A DNA stretch of 64,000 nt from Aphrophora alni (GCA_963513935.1 OY740768.1:68002231-68066230), one strand, 5' to 3'; positions 25,283-37,549 are shown, counted from the stretch's first letter. The notes: generated from the letters alone by a model not told the origin. Numbers and translations: made by a program.

Positions 25283-25980
25283 AACAGAGTTTATCAAAAG
25301 GAATATTTTTTTTTCAGAAATAATTACTAAAATAAATAGGTATATAATGTTTACAAGTTGGTGATCGTCATCTTGTTACCATGCAGATCGCTTCTCCCAT
25401 AAATACCAATAGGCTCTGACACTCTTGTGATGGAACTAGTGGTGAATTTATACTTGGTAAATATTGTGAGTAATTTTTAAAAGTAATTTAAAATTACACC
25501 CATGAAGTCATGAAATATTGTCAATATGTGATAGTGGTTTCGTGATAAAAATTCAAAATAAAATAAAAAATTGTATCTCTTGAAACATAGTAATCAACTG
25601 TCGAAAAGTATAGCAATAACAATGCCACGCCGTATTACGTAGTATTATTATTGAATACGAATGTAAATGTTTTGTTACAAATTGGGTTTTATTTTGAATC
25701 AGAATACATAATCTAATATTTGGAAAATACTATAGAGATTTTAAGATAATTTTCTGGTGATTTTTGTTTGCACAGATTGTAAGTGGCAATATGAGTTGTA
25801 GCTAGAGTACATAAAATCAACTTCCACTTTGCAAAATAGGTCTAACGTAACATAAAAAGTTACTTGCTAAGACTTACAAAATGCAATTTAAGATTTAATA
25901 TTGTCAATAACAAAAGGGGGAAATAACTGGTTGAATCTCTCAAAAATATATTTACATACCAATAATCACGTTTAATTACG
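24150..25980. other. AT-rich stretch containing a poly-A run (25250-25281)
   Basis: The A run is 32 bp long. It could be a retroposon tail, but no recognisable element body lies upstream. The rest is featureless. Confidence 0.5.
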
Positions 25981-25983
25981 CAC

Positions 25984-26330
25984 ATATCATTCATACACAC
26001 AAGATCTCAGCTGAGGTAAATAAATTGCAATGAAACTTATTTGATCCTTCCACATTTTCCTATTCACGCAGAATGAATTCACACTAACTAGTTCCTGAAA
26101 TAAAATTAATAAATAAGTAGTCATTCCCCTCCCTCCATTATTATCATATACACTTTTATCTACTTTTAATAGATCATCACTGATGTCTTTAAACAACAGC
26201 CAGTTATTTACTTTATTGAAAAATGCTCCAATTTGTTTGTTTATTATTATTTACTTGTTTGCTTGATAATCAAAATTATTGTCAATATCAGTTATCGTGC
26301 ATAAGTACAAATATGAACAACAGATGTATA
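25984..26330 (+). repeat. Dispersed repeat pair, copy 2
   Basis: Second copy of the 22266-22500 repeat, about 3.7 kb away in the same orientation. It begins with the shared ATCATTCATAC block and continues to GTGCATAAGTACAAATATGA. A 69-codon minus-strand frame crosses it, but that frame is absent from copy 1, so it is not a conserved protein. Confidence 0.65.
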
Positions 26331-26339
26331 TTACATATT

Positions 26340-27540
26340 ATGTTAATCAAAAACAAATCTGTTGTTAATCAAAAACAAGGATCGAATTGTTTTCGATTTC
26401 CCCTTTTTCTTTTAATATTTTATTTAGTTTAAAGTACGCTTTTTCAGTTCAACCAAAATGGCAACAAATACGTATCAGTAAACAATGTTTATGTTATAAA
26501 AATAAGGAATAACAAATATTTATTCTAAACGTAAATCAAATAAAATATCTTTATTTTCAAAGAAAACGAAGAGCACAATAAAAATAACAATCAATTAAAA
26601 ACCATCTATAAATTAAATTTATTAAAAATAAAAACTTTACTAAATATATACACCTGTAATTATTTTCCTCACTACACTATTTATTTAACAGTAGGCCTAA
26701 GTATTTGATTTTGTTTGTTGCCAAGTTTGACATGTACCAGTATTTTTGTAGCGTTTTAACATAAAGAGAACTCTAAATTATTAAGTCACAGTATGACATG
26801 GATTGGTTTTTACTACAACTTAAATTACTATGCAAATTCGTTTTACTGAAAAGATTTACAATTTCCGTTTCTAGACAGTAATGTGTCGTCTTCAAATCGC
26901 TTATGTTTTCAGTAACTACTTAAAAACGGATTGTAGATGTTACAACAAAAGTACCAATCTAAAATATACTGGCATATTTGAATCATTTACCCATCTGGTT
27001 CTTTCGGTTCTAGAAGGAACGTAAAACATTTCAAGTAGTTTCTGATGTTTTTCTATGTCTTTGAATGGACTAATCGATATAGGAAGTTTAACTCCTGAAA
27101 TGTCGATAGTACAGTCGTATAAAACAAATCAAGACTGTCGGTTGTTCATTACAAAATGTTAATCAATTGTAATAAATTGTAGGTTATGTAGCAGACCTTT
27201 TCCTTACATAATTGATCAGAAAGAAATCACACCTACCTACTGAGACTTCTGCGCTTTGTTAAAAAAAAAGAAGAAGAATGTTGTTTTATTTGGAAATTAT
27301 TTGTTAATATATAATTAGTATAAAATCAGACACCTGCATCATCTCCATCTCTTACAGACATTCTGCTTCTTAAATAATTGCCATTTGGGATAGGTTATAG
27401 TATAGATAGTGAGATACTATCAATCAGTAATAATTACAGTTAAAAGAAGATTGTGAACGAAAATACAGGTTCTCGGGAAATATTTAATGGGGTTGAATAA
27501 TAGTCGAAGAAAAGAAATAAATGATTTTTTAAAATGAAGA
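26340..27540. other. AT-rich stretch, no feature
   Basis: No coding, tandem or transposon signature recognised. Confidence 0.5.
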
Positions 27541-27549
27541 TAAGAGCCA

Positions 27550-27790
27550 ATTTGAAGTTTAGAGAAGCATTGAACGAAGGGCTGGAAGCGGGAGGGGAGG
27601 GGTAGGGGGCTGAGAAGTTTCTGAAAGTTAATTGCAGCCTTAAGGTTGTTATTATAAGTCTTTCTCCCCCAGCCTCCCGAGTTAGAGAGAGATAATTACA
27701 AGTCCGAAATTCCATTATCTACTTTAGAAACATGTCAAGGGGAGGGTTTTATTAGAAGACGGGGATCCACACGAAACTATACCTGAATCC
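27550..27790. other. GC-richer purine-rich island, possible regulatory element
   Basis: A G/A-rich segment with GGGAGGGGAGGGG-type runs is followed by complex sequence without repeat copies elsewhere in the window. The 91-codon minus-strand frame across it has no recognised homology. Regulatory function is a guess from composition alone. Confidence 0.2.
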
Positions 27791-27799
27791 GAAAGTTCA

Positions 27800-30375
27800 T
27801 TAGTCGTTCTTCAAGTAATTAGCGAACAAAACTTTGGAAATGAAACTTTTCTCCTCTTCTTCACAGAATTAAAACTATACTTTATATTTGATGTAAGATA
27901 ATGCTATAAATATATGTATAAAGTCTATCAAGTTGGAAAGATATACGGTGATGAAGAAGATATACGTTTGTTCAAAGTTTTCAGTTCAGTTAAGGTTTTA
28001 ACATTCCCGGAGAAATAAATTTTATTCCGGATGCTTGGAGAGCGCTATCTAGTGTATTTCAATTGCATTTAACTGGAACACGATGCCAGATAACTGGGAT
28101 GTAGTGATTTATAATTTAACATCATAAAGAAGTAATTTATTTAAGAACTAATATTTATCTGAATTACGTTTGTTAAAACTTAACATTTCCATTCACTTCA
28201 AACATTGAACAGTAATGGCTATTGCTTCCATTCTAGGGAGAGGGTCGTATTGACACAGTGAAATAATAAGTCAAAAGAGTGGAAGACTGACTTTAATCAG
28301 TCAGTGGTTTAAAAAACAAAAATCGTTTCCTACAAATGAATTTTTGTGTAACGTCATTTTTAAAACTGTCTATTAGTGGCCAAGTTTTTCAAAGAGTTTG
28401 TTCCCTTCAAATTCCAAAACATACAAAGATATAACAAATAAATTTCTCCACTCTTCTTCAAAATTAATATACGTTACACAGAATAGCATTCATAAAATGT
28501 ACATTAAAAAAAAACTTCCTAATTAGAATTTTGAAAACTACAATAATTTAAAGATGTAAACGTACTATATAATTAAGGTGATAAAAAAATTATATATGTT
28601 ATATGGTACATAAACATAACTTTAAAGTTGAAATTAATGTGATATTATGAGTTTCATTGAAGTTAACCCTTATGTAGAAAGCCGATAAGGAACCCTAGTA
28701 GCGTGAGTAGAAAAAAGGAAAGGAAAAAGTGCGTGTGTAGATAAGGTTATCATTGAGTCACATCGGAGCAATTTACATGATGTATTGCAAAACATCGTCT
28801 GTCGTAAGCGATTACAATTTGCATTGAAATATTATTTTTATACCTTGAAATGTCAAATAATTATGTACATAACAATTGTAATATATCATGTCAATCGGCT
28901 TTTCCAGTTCTATTGGTAACTTAATTTCTATTTGTACTATTACCTAAGGGTCCTGTTAATTTAGCATTGATTTCAAATTCCTATAGAATAAAAAGCACAT
29001 AGTCTGAACCAAGTGACAGATGTAGTATTAAAAAACAAATAATATTATTGCTAATTTTTGAATACTCAAAATATTAAAACATTATAACAGAAACAAAATA
29101 CTTTAAACATAAATGATACTTTATAGCACTGTAGGCTTACTTAATTCAAAATACAATTCCGTAGTTCTACCCAACAGACATAATAATATAGAAACAATTG
29201 TTTAAATGGTGATAAGTACAACATATATAATTTTTTAACAATTGATAAAGGGGTATGAAAACAACTGTTTAAAATTGTTATGTAGCAACAGTTTTTACTA
29301 CGTACACAGCACGTCTTACTGCAATTGCCATCAAATAGGCATAGATTTAGTATTGGATATTGGTTTAAATGTATCTAATGAAAACGGAAAGTGATGGTAA
29401 AAATGAATCAGTAGATGACTAGCAGACGATTCAATCTTCTTTGCTTATATCTCCAAATTTATTACATTTATGCTCCATCCATAGTGATTTATGTATTTTA
29501 TTTTTAGCCGATGTTAAGTCTACATGTATACTCTATTAAAAATTACCCCATTTGTTAAACGATTTTATTAACTGTAAATTAAGGCAAAAAATGTTGTAAT
29601 TTATGCGATTTGTTACAATTTATGCAATTTCGTTGGATTATTTTGTACGTTACCAGCCTTTACGTCACGTTATATTATATCGTGAGGGATATTATTTACG
29701 TGTTTAAAACTTGTCGGTCATAATTGAGTTTGATTTAAAGTATTAATTGATTCTGTAGCAAAAACACAATTTCTGTCTTGATTTTATGTTATCAACATTA
29801 TTATTTGCTTAACCATTTTTTTCTTACCTTTTATTTCTAAGAAATATCATAAGAGTATTGTTGGATCCTTATTTTAAAACTGTATAAAATGAGATATTGC
29901 TCGATCTTATATAACGTCTAGGAACAAGGTTACGACGAAAGACCATTTTAAAGAAGCCGCCATTTTCACATTTACATATTGAATCCGCTTCAAAATCTCA
30001 TAAGATTTTAGACGTTTATGTTAAATTTTTTTGTCAATCAGAATACTCGTTAACGTACCTAAAGTGGACTTTTTTTTATGTTATAGTTTTTGCGTTTTAA
30101 GATAAATAAAAATAATCTTCATAACTAATCTGGTATGTAACAAAAAATAGTACTTCGAAATAATAGGCCTACACTTTTAAAAGATTACATTATCTTAAAA
30201 ATGATAGATTTTATCCATAAAACAAGTACTGAACAATATTAAAGAAAATTACATTTTAATTTCAAGTTTAATAAATAGATAAACTTTCACTTATTAAATT
30301 AGTTCAGTTATGATGTACTTTTTAACTTTTAATTCACGTATTATTTACTTGTTACTTAGTCCCTATCGTTCGTCT
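27800..30375. other. AT-rich intergenic DNA, no feature
   Basis: Nothing beyond short chance ORFs and A/T runs. Confidence 0.5.
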
Positions 30376-30383
30376 TATTTATT

Positions 30384-32117
30384 GCTGGTTTTCTGTACGA
30401 TTCGTAGTGCTTTAGATCACGACGTTACAGTTTAAGTTCATTGAGCTACTGGTTTACTGTACGATTCGAAGTGCTTTAGACCACGTCGTTACAATTTAAG
30501 TTCATTGAGTTCCTGGTTTACTGTACGATTCGTAGTGCTTTAGACCACGTCGTTACAATTTAAGTTCATTGAGTTACTGGTTTACTGTACGATTCGTAGT
30601 GCTTTAGACCACGTCGTTACAATTTAAGTTCATTGAGTTACTGGTTTACTGTACGATTCGTAGTGCTTTAGACCACGTCGTTACAATTTAAGTTCATTGA
30701 GTTACTGGTTTACTGTACGATTCGTAGTGCTTTAGACCACGTCGTTACAATTTAAGTTCATTGAGTTACTGGTTTACTGTACGATTCGTAGTGCTTTAGA
30801 TCACGTCGATTACAGTTTAAGCTCATTGAGCTACTTGTTTTTCTGTACGATTCGTAGTGCTTTAGATCACGACGTTACAGTTTAAGTTCATTGAGCTACT
30901 GGTTTACTGTACGATTCGAAGTGCTTTAGACCACGTCGTTACAATTTAAGTTCATTGAGTTCCTGGTTTACTGTACGATTCGTAGTGCTTTAGACCACGT
31001 CGTTACAGTTTAAGCTCATTGAGCTACTGGTTTTCTGTACGATTCGAAGTGCTTTAGACCACGTCGTTACAGTTTAAGCTCATTGAGCTACTGGTTTTCT
31101 GTACGATTCGAAGTGCTTTAGACCACGTCGTTACAGTTTAAGCTCATTGAGCTACTTGTTTTTCTGTACGATTCGTAGTGCTTTAGATCACGTCGATTAC
31201 AGTTTAAGCTCATTGAGCTACTTGTTTTTCTGTACGATTCGTAGTGCTTTAGATCACGTCGATTACAGTTTAAGCTCATTGAGCTACTTGTTTTTCTGTA
31301 CGATTCGTAGTGCTTTAGATCACGTCGATTACAGTTTAAGCTCATTGAGCTACTTGTTTTTCTGTACGATTCGTAGTGCTTTAGATCACGTCGATTACAG
31401 TTTAAGCTCATTGAGCTACTTGTTTTTCTGTACGATTCGTAGTGCTTTAGATCACGTCGATTACAGTTTAAGCTCATTGAGCTACTTGTTTTTCTGTACG
31501 ATTCGTAGTGCTTTAGACCACGTCGTTACAGTTTAAGCTCATTGAGCTACTGGTTTTCTGTACGATTCGAAGTGCTTTAGACCACGTCGTTACAGTTTAA
31601 GCTCACTGAGCTACTGGTTTTCTGTACGATTCGTAGTGCTTTAGACCACGTCGTTACAATTTAAGCTCATTGAGCTACTGGTTTTCTGTACGATTCGAAG
31701 TGCTTTAGACCACGTCGTTACAGTTTAAGCTCACTGAGCTACTGGTTTTCTGTACGATTCGTAGTGCTTTAGACCACGTCGTTACAGTTTAAGCTCATTG
31801 AGCTACTGGTTTTCTGTACGATTCGAAGTGCTTTAGACCACGTCGTTACAGTTTAAGCTCATTGAGCTACTTGTTTTTCTGTACGATTCGTAGTGCTTTA
31901 GATCACGTCGATTACAGTTTAAGCTCATTGAGCTACTTGTTTTTCTGTACGATTCGTAGTGCTTTAGACCACGTCGTTACAGTTTAAGCTCATTGAGCTA
32001 CTGGTTTTCTGTACGATTCGAAGTGCTTTAGACCACGTCGATTACAGTTTAAGCTCACTGAGCTACTGGTTTTCTGTACGATTCGTAGTGCTTTAGACCA
32101 CGTCGTTACAGTTTAAG
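30384..32117. repeat. Satellite array of 64-66 bp units, about 27 copies
   Basis: Each unit contains CTGTACGATTCG, AGTGCTTTAGA, CACGTCG(A)TTACA and TTTAAG(C/T)TCA. Three subtypes alternate in blocks: a 64 bp type with GGTTTACTG and AAGTTCATTGAGTT; a 64 bp type with GGTTTTCTG and AAGCTCATTGAGCT; and a 66 bp type with TGTTTTTCTG and CGATTACAG. The block of 66 bp units at about 31147-31500 is in frame with itself, so both strands stay open there (119 and 129 codons). This is a by-product of a length divisible by three. In most units AGCTCA-T-TGAGCT forms a perfect 6 bp inverted repeat around one base. Confidence 0.97.
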
Positions 32118-32119
32118 AA

Positions 32120-32480
32120 CATTTAACTACTATAACGCTATTATCAACGTTACAAAAAAGCATAACAGGATAAAACAAACTTTTAATTTGAAATTATAAT
32201 TATAACAACAATAGATTGTATAACACTATGAATAATGTATGCAATATTTTGAAGTAATTAATGATTGGATATTTAGAAATTAAAATATCTGCTTCTCGTT
32301 ATAATTTATTGATGTAATAACTAAACTTTCCCACAACTTATTACAACGATATTACGCTAAAGAAATTACGAAAACCATGACGCAAGTAAGCTTGTCTCGT
32401 TATATAGGCTCACTGTAAATTTGATGTTATTTAATTTCCTTTGCACCAAACACTAGAACAATCATACGTCTGACTGCAAC
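32120..32480. other. AT-rich stretch, no feature
   Basis: Spacer between the satellite and the next duplication. Nothing recognised. Confidence 0.45.
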
Positions 32481-32486
32481 CAAGAT

Positions 32487-32695
32487 GGACAGATACACGA
32501 AAGGTTGCACTTTCAAACGAAATCAGAGACAACCCAAACTTGCTTAATTTTACCTTTAAATTATTTTCTTGTAAAATAGCGCGATGCATGTTTGGCACGG
32601 ACAGACACGAAACGTTGCAAATTTCATTTAAATCGGAGACATCTCTAAGTAATCTTTAAATTATTATTTTCTTCTAAAAAAGAGCGATCTCCCCG
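32487..32695. repeat. Diverged tandem duplication, about 112 bp period
   Basis: The two halves align in order: GGACAGATACACGAAAGGTTGC versus GGACAGACACGAAACGTTGC, then CAGAGACA versus GGAGACAT, then TTTAAATTATTTTCTT versus TTTAAATTATTATTTTC, and AGCGCGAT versus AGAGCGATC. Second half starts at 32599. Moderate divergence. Confidence 0.7.
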
Positions 32696-32699
32696 TGCA

Positions 32700-34520
32700 T
32701 GACATCGCAGTCGTACGCTCGCGTGTGATATCACCATGGAACCGTCAACACTGTTTTATTATACATATATTTTTATATATTTAAAAAAGCTTGTTTTGCA
32801 TGTTGTTAATTTTATGATAATTATAGCATTAATTTCAGGATTACAACACATATAATTATTATTTATGTTCTGCGCAAGTACAGTCCGAGCAAAAAGTAGT
32901 TATTTCTTTTTACTTCGGTACCAAAAAACGATATCAAATCATTGATGACGTTTATTTTCTTTTAATTTATTTACCTGTTTAATTTAGTTATAATGTTCGT
33001 CGCATTAATTAAGTGGTACAATTTTTTTTCCTTTTTATGTGACTTTAATTTCACTAAGCTGTAAATAACTCGCGCTTTGTTAAAATGCGTATCCACTATT
33101 TTTCGAAAAAGATAAATTTGAATAACTGGGACATAATGTCGTTGTAACTTAATTTTAAATAGGCTAGGTAATACTAAGAACCTCAATCTAAATCTTACCT
33201 CAGACTTTTGTGATCCTTTCATCTTTCTTAGGTAACAATTATTTTGATCCTACTAGATAATTTACAAGTCGTCTTGTTAAAGTATTCACTATACAAAATA
33301 CTGTTTTATAATGACCCTTGCAAATACACACAATACAATTTATAACGCCTCATTTGTGATCAATTATCATTTTGTTGACAATTATCATTCTTAATTTTCA
33401 TTAGTCAAGCGCTGTCGTCAAAAAAGGAAAGGTTTACAACAAAAGTAACATACTTACAAATAGCTTATAGAAATAAATGTGATCGAAGAATTTGTCGAAA
33501 TATCATAATAAAAATTATAATACTTGTCGAAAAATCTTAAAAAAAAGATGGACGATTAAAATAAATTTCTATTGTATAGATGTATATTAAAAATAAAACT
33601 GAACAATAAAATGTTTAATCTTTGACCTGAATGTGGATATTAAAATTGAAAACCGTATAAATTAAGAATTTTTTTAAATGTGTAGGGGGCCTACATAGAT
33701 AAATTATTTATAATAACCAATATAAAAATAACATATGGTTAACCATTAATATAAAAAAAACTTATTGATTAGCTATCAATTTTTCAGATCATAACACCAA
33801 AAATCACAAAACAAAAATGAATCAATATATATGATTTAACCAAATACGTTAGTTAAAAATAAACTTAGTTAATAAAATTCACTTGTTTTATCTTTTATTT
33901 AATCGCTTTGAAATTCTTTTCAACGGAATGTTATTCAAATCTAAAGATCAAAGAATTTAACAAAATAGATTTAACTTCTTTAACTGCAGATTAAAACTTG
34001 TGGCAATTAAAAACCTCTTAAATTATGTACCGGAAGTTGAACTGAATTAATGATAAACAAACTAAACTTATTGATTACAAAGTGGCTCAAGGAAAAGTGT
34101 ATATTTATTTCGTTTACATTCAAGAGACAAGACACTTGGATTAGGAATGTAGTTCTACACCGTGTAATTAGCAAGAAGATTGCATCCCCGACCACTGCCT
34201 TGCATGGGATGAGATAGGTTTTTAGAACAATTAGTGTATCAAGTGATGCATTCTCTGATGTATACTGTCGTACTGAACGTTTTCACCTTACGTTTTGACT
34301 ACTTTTTTAACATATTAACATCAAAGAAATAATGGTTTGTATTTTTACATATTTCTTTAGAAACCAAAGATATTTATTTATGGTCAACATATTGGTAAAT
34401 ATGTGTATATATCAAATTGACTATAATCATCCATTACAACTCAACAGCACTTTTACAAATTTTGTATCGAAAGATTTATATGAGTTTATCAATCAGTCAT
34501 TATGGTCTTATTATATGTAG
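32700..34520. other. AT-rich stretch, no feature
   Basis: Chance ORFs only. No credible exon or element. Confidence 0.5.
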
Positions 34521-34527
34521 ATATATA

Positions 34528-35065
34528 CAGGGTGTTTCATAAATATGTGTCTTAACTTCGGGAGATGATTCAGATCTGATGATCATTATGTTCAAAATAA
34601 AGGAACATTTTTTTATAAACATATGACCGAAAATGCTGTCAGCCATTTTTTTTGTTTTTTTCTTCGAAAAATAATAACTTTAATAATATTTCGAGCCAAA
34701 GTTTGATTCACATTTTTAATTAAGTTTTACTTATAGGAACAAACAAAACTTTATATTATAACTTTTCAAAATAGCGAGCGTTTACATATTTTGTAAAATT
34801 AATGGTTTTTAAAGATTCAATATTAAACATTTCAAATGTTCGCCATTATAACAACTTATAAGACGACATATATTCTTGCTATGCTAGTAAAACTTAGAAT
34901 GAAAAATGTCTAAACTTAAATTCGATTCGAAATTTTTAAAAGGTATTTTAATTTTTTGAAAAAAAAAAACACAAAATGGCAGAGAGACAGATGACATGTT
35001 TTTAGCAATTTTTTTAATGATCTCAAATCACCCCAAAGTTAGGCAGATATTTTTGAAACACTCTT
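34528..35065. mobile_element. Non-autonomous DNA transposon, CAGGGTGTTTC termini
   Basis: The left end TATA|CAGGGTGTTTCATAA and the right end, reverse-complemented as TATAA|AGAGTGTTTCAAAA, begin imperfect terminal inverted repeats of about 45 bp. They continue with ATAT-TG-CTTAACTT and GATGATT-like blocks. TA on both sides fits the TA target of mariner/Tc1-type elements. The interior of about 450 bp is AT-rich and non-coding. The superfamily assignment is inferred from the ends only. Confidence 0.6.
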
Positions 35066-35069
35066 TATA

Positions 35070-35700
35070 TACATCACAGGTACAGTAAATGAAACAAAAG
35101 TTTTTATGTGGGGATGGTTCACCTTTAATATATAATCAAGTCTGTGAATTTTAAAGGTAGTAATTGAACATGATATTAATTATGAATGACGTAGACTCAA
35201 TTGAGATCAAAAGGAATTCTTTAATTATGTCAAAAACATCAACATTTTAAATACAAAAATAAGGGAAATCTATTTTGTTAAATAATTATAACACTATTTT
35301 ATGACATTAGTTTTTTTATGAATAATTCAAATTAAAAAAATTGTGTTAGCTATTCTTAACTGTAAACCAACAAAGGTTCATATTTCATTATAATTAGGCC
35401 AAATGCATTATTACCAGTCGACAAACTCACGTTCTAAAAGGATTTTTACATAAACACCTCGACTTCAACAAGAGATTTTACCTTTTTAATGTAGTGCTAC
35501 AAACAGAATTTATTTTCAAAAGAAATAAAAACAATATTTGAACCACAAATCATTACAATGAGGGTAAATTTTTTTTTACAGTATAACCTATATTCTCTAG
35601 CGAAGCAACCCAGTTCGATCATAAATTAGATTATTTCAAACACAAAACCATGGTGTCAATAATTTTTACATAATTAAATACTTTGAAATTTTATATACAA
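35070..35700. other. AT-rich stretch, no feature
   Basis: Spacer between two inverted-repeat elements. Nothing recognised. Confidence 0.45.
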
Positions 35701-35713
35701 ATTATTATTATTA

Positions 35714-36066
35714 TTATTGTTTTTTCGGACATTTGCCATCATTTGTGTATAAGAAACAATAAACGATGTTTCGAGAGTATAAATCAACTTCCGTTATCAG
35801 GTGCCTAACTTACAAACTAAAACATGCAGACACAACTAAACATCCTTATGTTCAGAAACTAAACCTAATGAAAGAAAAAAAACATCCAGGACAAACCCTG
35901 AGCGGTGAAAAACTAAAAAGAAACTCATATGGGATCAGGAAACTGTCTGCATGTTTTAGTTTGAAAGCTAGGTACTTGATAACGGGAGTTGATTTGTACT
36001 CTCGAAACGTCGTGCATTGTTTCTTATACACAAATGATAGCAAATGTCCGAACAAACAATAATATT
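35714..36066. mobile_element. Fold-back element with about 120 bp arms, hammerhead-like
   Basis: Left arm about 35714-35833 and right arm about 35939-36066 are reverse complements over roughly 120 bp, with a central region of about 105 bp. Shared blocks include GTCTGCATGTTTTAGTTTG, TGATAACGG, GAGTTGATTT, ACTCTCGAAAC and TTTCTTATACACAAATGA. The frames open on both strands are the same palindromic DNA read twice, not proteins. Each arm contains TGATAAC, a six-pair stem GGGAGT/ACTCTC with an 8 nt loop, and GAAAC(G/A)TC. That layout matches a minimal hammerhead, but the second G of the core box (G8) is replaced by A in both arms. A short ATT microsatellite abuts the left end. Confidence 0.8.
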
Positions 36067-36069
36067 AAT

Positions 36070-36545
36070 AAACATATTCCATCAGTAAGTAATAATTTTT
36101 AAAATAGAGTACAATTATTATTACATGAATGTCATATTAATAAATGTAAAAGAACAGATCATATCTATATGACAAGGATATATGCAAATCATTAATCAAA
36201 ACATAGAAGCAGGTGAGATACACATATGTAGATTTTAAAATATCAGTTATTGTACACATATCACTTACATATTGTGAATGTCAAACAGGTAATTCATTAC
36301 AACAGGATGCAGATGATCTACATCCGTATCAGCTGATCTCTGCACTTATATGATTTGAAGATACAGGAAGTAGGCCTCATATTTACAACAGATGTGTTAT
36401 GAATTTGATTAGATGATTAAAAAAATAAACAATTTAAGAAACGTTGAATAATGACTTTTAATTTTATTTAACTATTCTTACAAATACATGTAACATAATG
36501 GTGATAATATTTATCATTGTACATATATTCTTCAAATACTACATA
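36070..36545. other. AT-rich spacer
   Basis: No feature recognised between the fold-back and the TTAA-flanked element. Confidence 0.45.
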
Positions 36546-36547
36546 AG

Positions 36548-37080
36548 TTAAAGGGGGGGGGGGACGATGAAACTGCCCCGCTCATTAAAGAGGATTAGAA
36601 AGGGTCGCCTCGCAAGACCAGAAATGCTGAAATTGCCCCGAGCGCCCGGCCAGATAGTCATTTTCTATGACTGGCTATTTACTTTGAAAATAATATTGAA
36701 CATATCGTTCAACTAGAGACGTTTTTTTTGTACTATTTATGCGATTTTTCAATGGACACAGGAGATTTTAAAGACATTTTATTCAATATAGTTTTTTATT
36801 TAAATTTCTCAACCAGATAATTTTATTTCAGTAGTATGTGTTTAAATTTGACCTCAATCAACCATATAAGCCTGTAAGGTTATTTTAGGTTAGGTTAGGT
36901 CCCGTAGCGTAACATGCTTTCAATATTATTTTCTAAAGTAAACAGCTCGTCATACAAAATGACTACCTGGCCGGGCGCTCTGGACAATTTCAGCATTTCT
37001 AGTCTTGCTAGGCGACCCTAGGCAGTTTCATCGTTTCAAAAGTACCCAAAATGTCGGGGCAGTTTCACTACGCCCGTTAA
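36548..37080. mobile_element. TTAA-flanked MITE-like element with about 150 bp inverted arms
   Basis: TTAA at 36548-36551 and TTAA at 37077-37080 flank long imperfect inverted repeats. Shared blocks: GAAACTGCCCCG, AGGGTCGCCT, GCAAGAC-AGAAATGCTGAA, GAGCGCCCGGCCAG and TAGTCATTTT. The left end has a G11 homopolymer; the right arm carries an extra block of about 30 bp near its tip. TTAA target duplication is characteristic of piggyBac-like and Kolobok-like elements, but the tips do not let me choose between them. The central region is non-coding and includes three TTAGG units. Confidence 0.7.
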
Positions 37081-37089
37081 AGGCATAGA

Positions 37090-37465
37090 CTATCCTTGTA
37101 GCCTTAATTCTTATATCCTGGCTACATATTATAATTAATAACTCCACAATTAGAATAGAGTAAAATTTGGTTGGACAAATTTTAGGTTAGACATTTTTAA
37201 CGTACGGTTTTATTTTTCCATTTAATTAAAATTAATACAGTGGCTATTCGACGTACATAATTATTATGCTTACTGTTCGTTATAGAATAGTTTCGTTTCA
37301 CTTTTGTTAAATTCAAGAAATTCACAACTATAGTTAGTTAAAAAAGTAACAAACAGTGTAGCACCTAACAATACTATAATTCCTTTAGGAAACAAATCGT
37401 TTTTTTAAATCTTTTAGAGTTTATTTATTTTTATTTTTAGACATATATACAATTTACGTTTCTAC
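37090..37465. other. AT-rich spacer
   Basis: Nothing recognised. Confidence 0.45.
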
Positions 37466-37466
37466 A

Positions 37467-37469
<3 letters not shown>

Positions 37470-37542
<73 letters not shown>
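37470..37542. repeat. (CA)n microsatellite
   Basis: Perfect CA run of about 73 bp, one of the longest dinucleotide tracts in the window. Confidence 0.98.
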
Positions 37543-37544
<2 letters not shown>

Positions 37545-37549
37545 TATAT

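Noticed and set aside
31118..31536. Repetitive 22-residue-period proteins on both strands
   Set aside because: The 66 bp satellite subtype is a multiple of three and stop-free on both strands; neighbouring 64 bp units break the frame.
30384..32117. CRISPR-like or hammerhead-bearing satellite
   Set aside because: There are no unique spacers between repeats, the host is eukaryotic, and neither strand of the 64 bp unit has CTGANGA with GAAA.
35766..36062. 98-codon plus and 67-codon minus ORFs with similar sequences
   Set aside because: They read the two arms of one palindromic fold-back, so the similarity comes from the DNA inversion, not from a protein family.
36880..36900. TTAGGTTAGGTTAGG as an interstitial telomere
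   Set aside because: Only three units, located in the centre of an inverted-repeat element; short runs like this are common in insect DNA.
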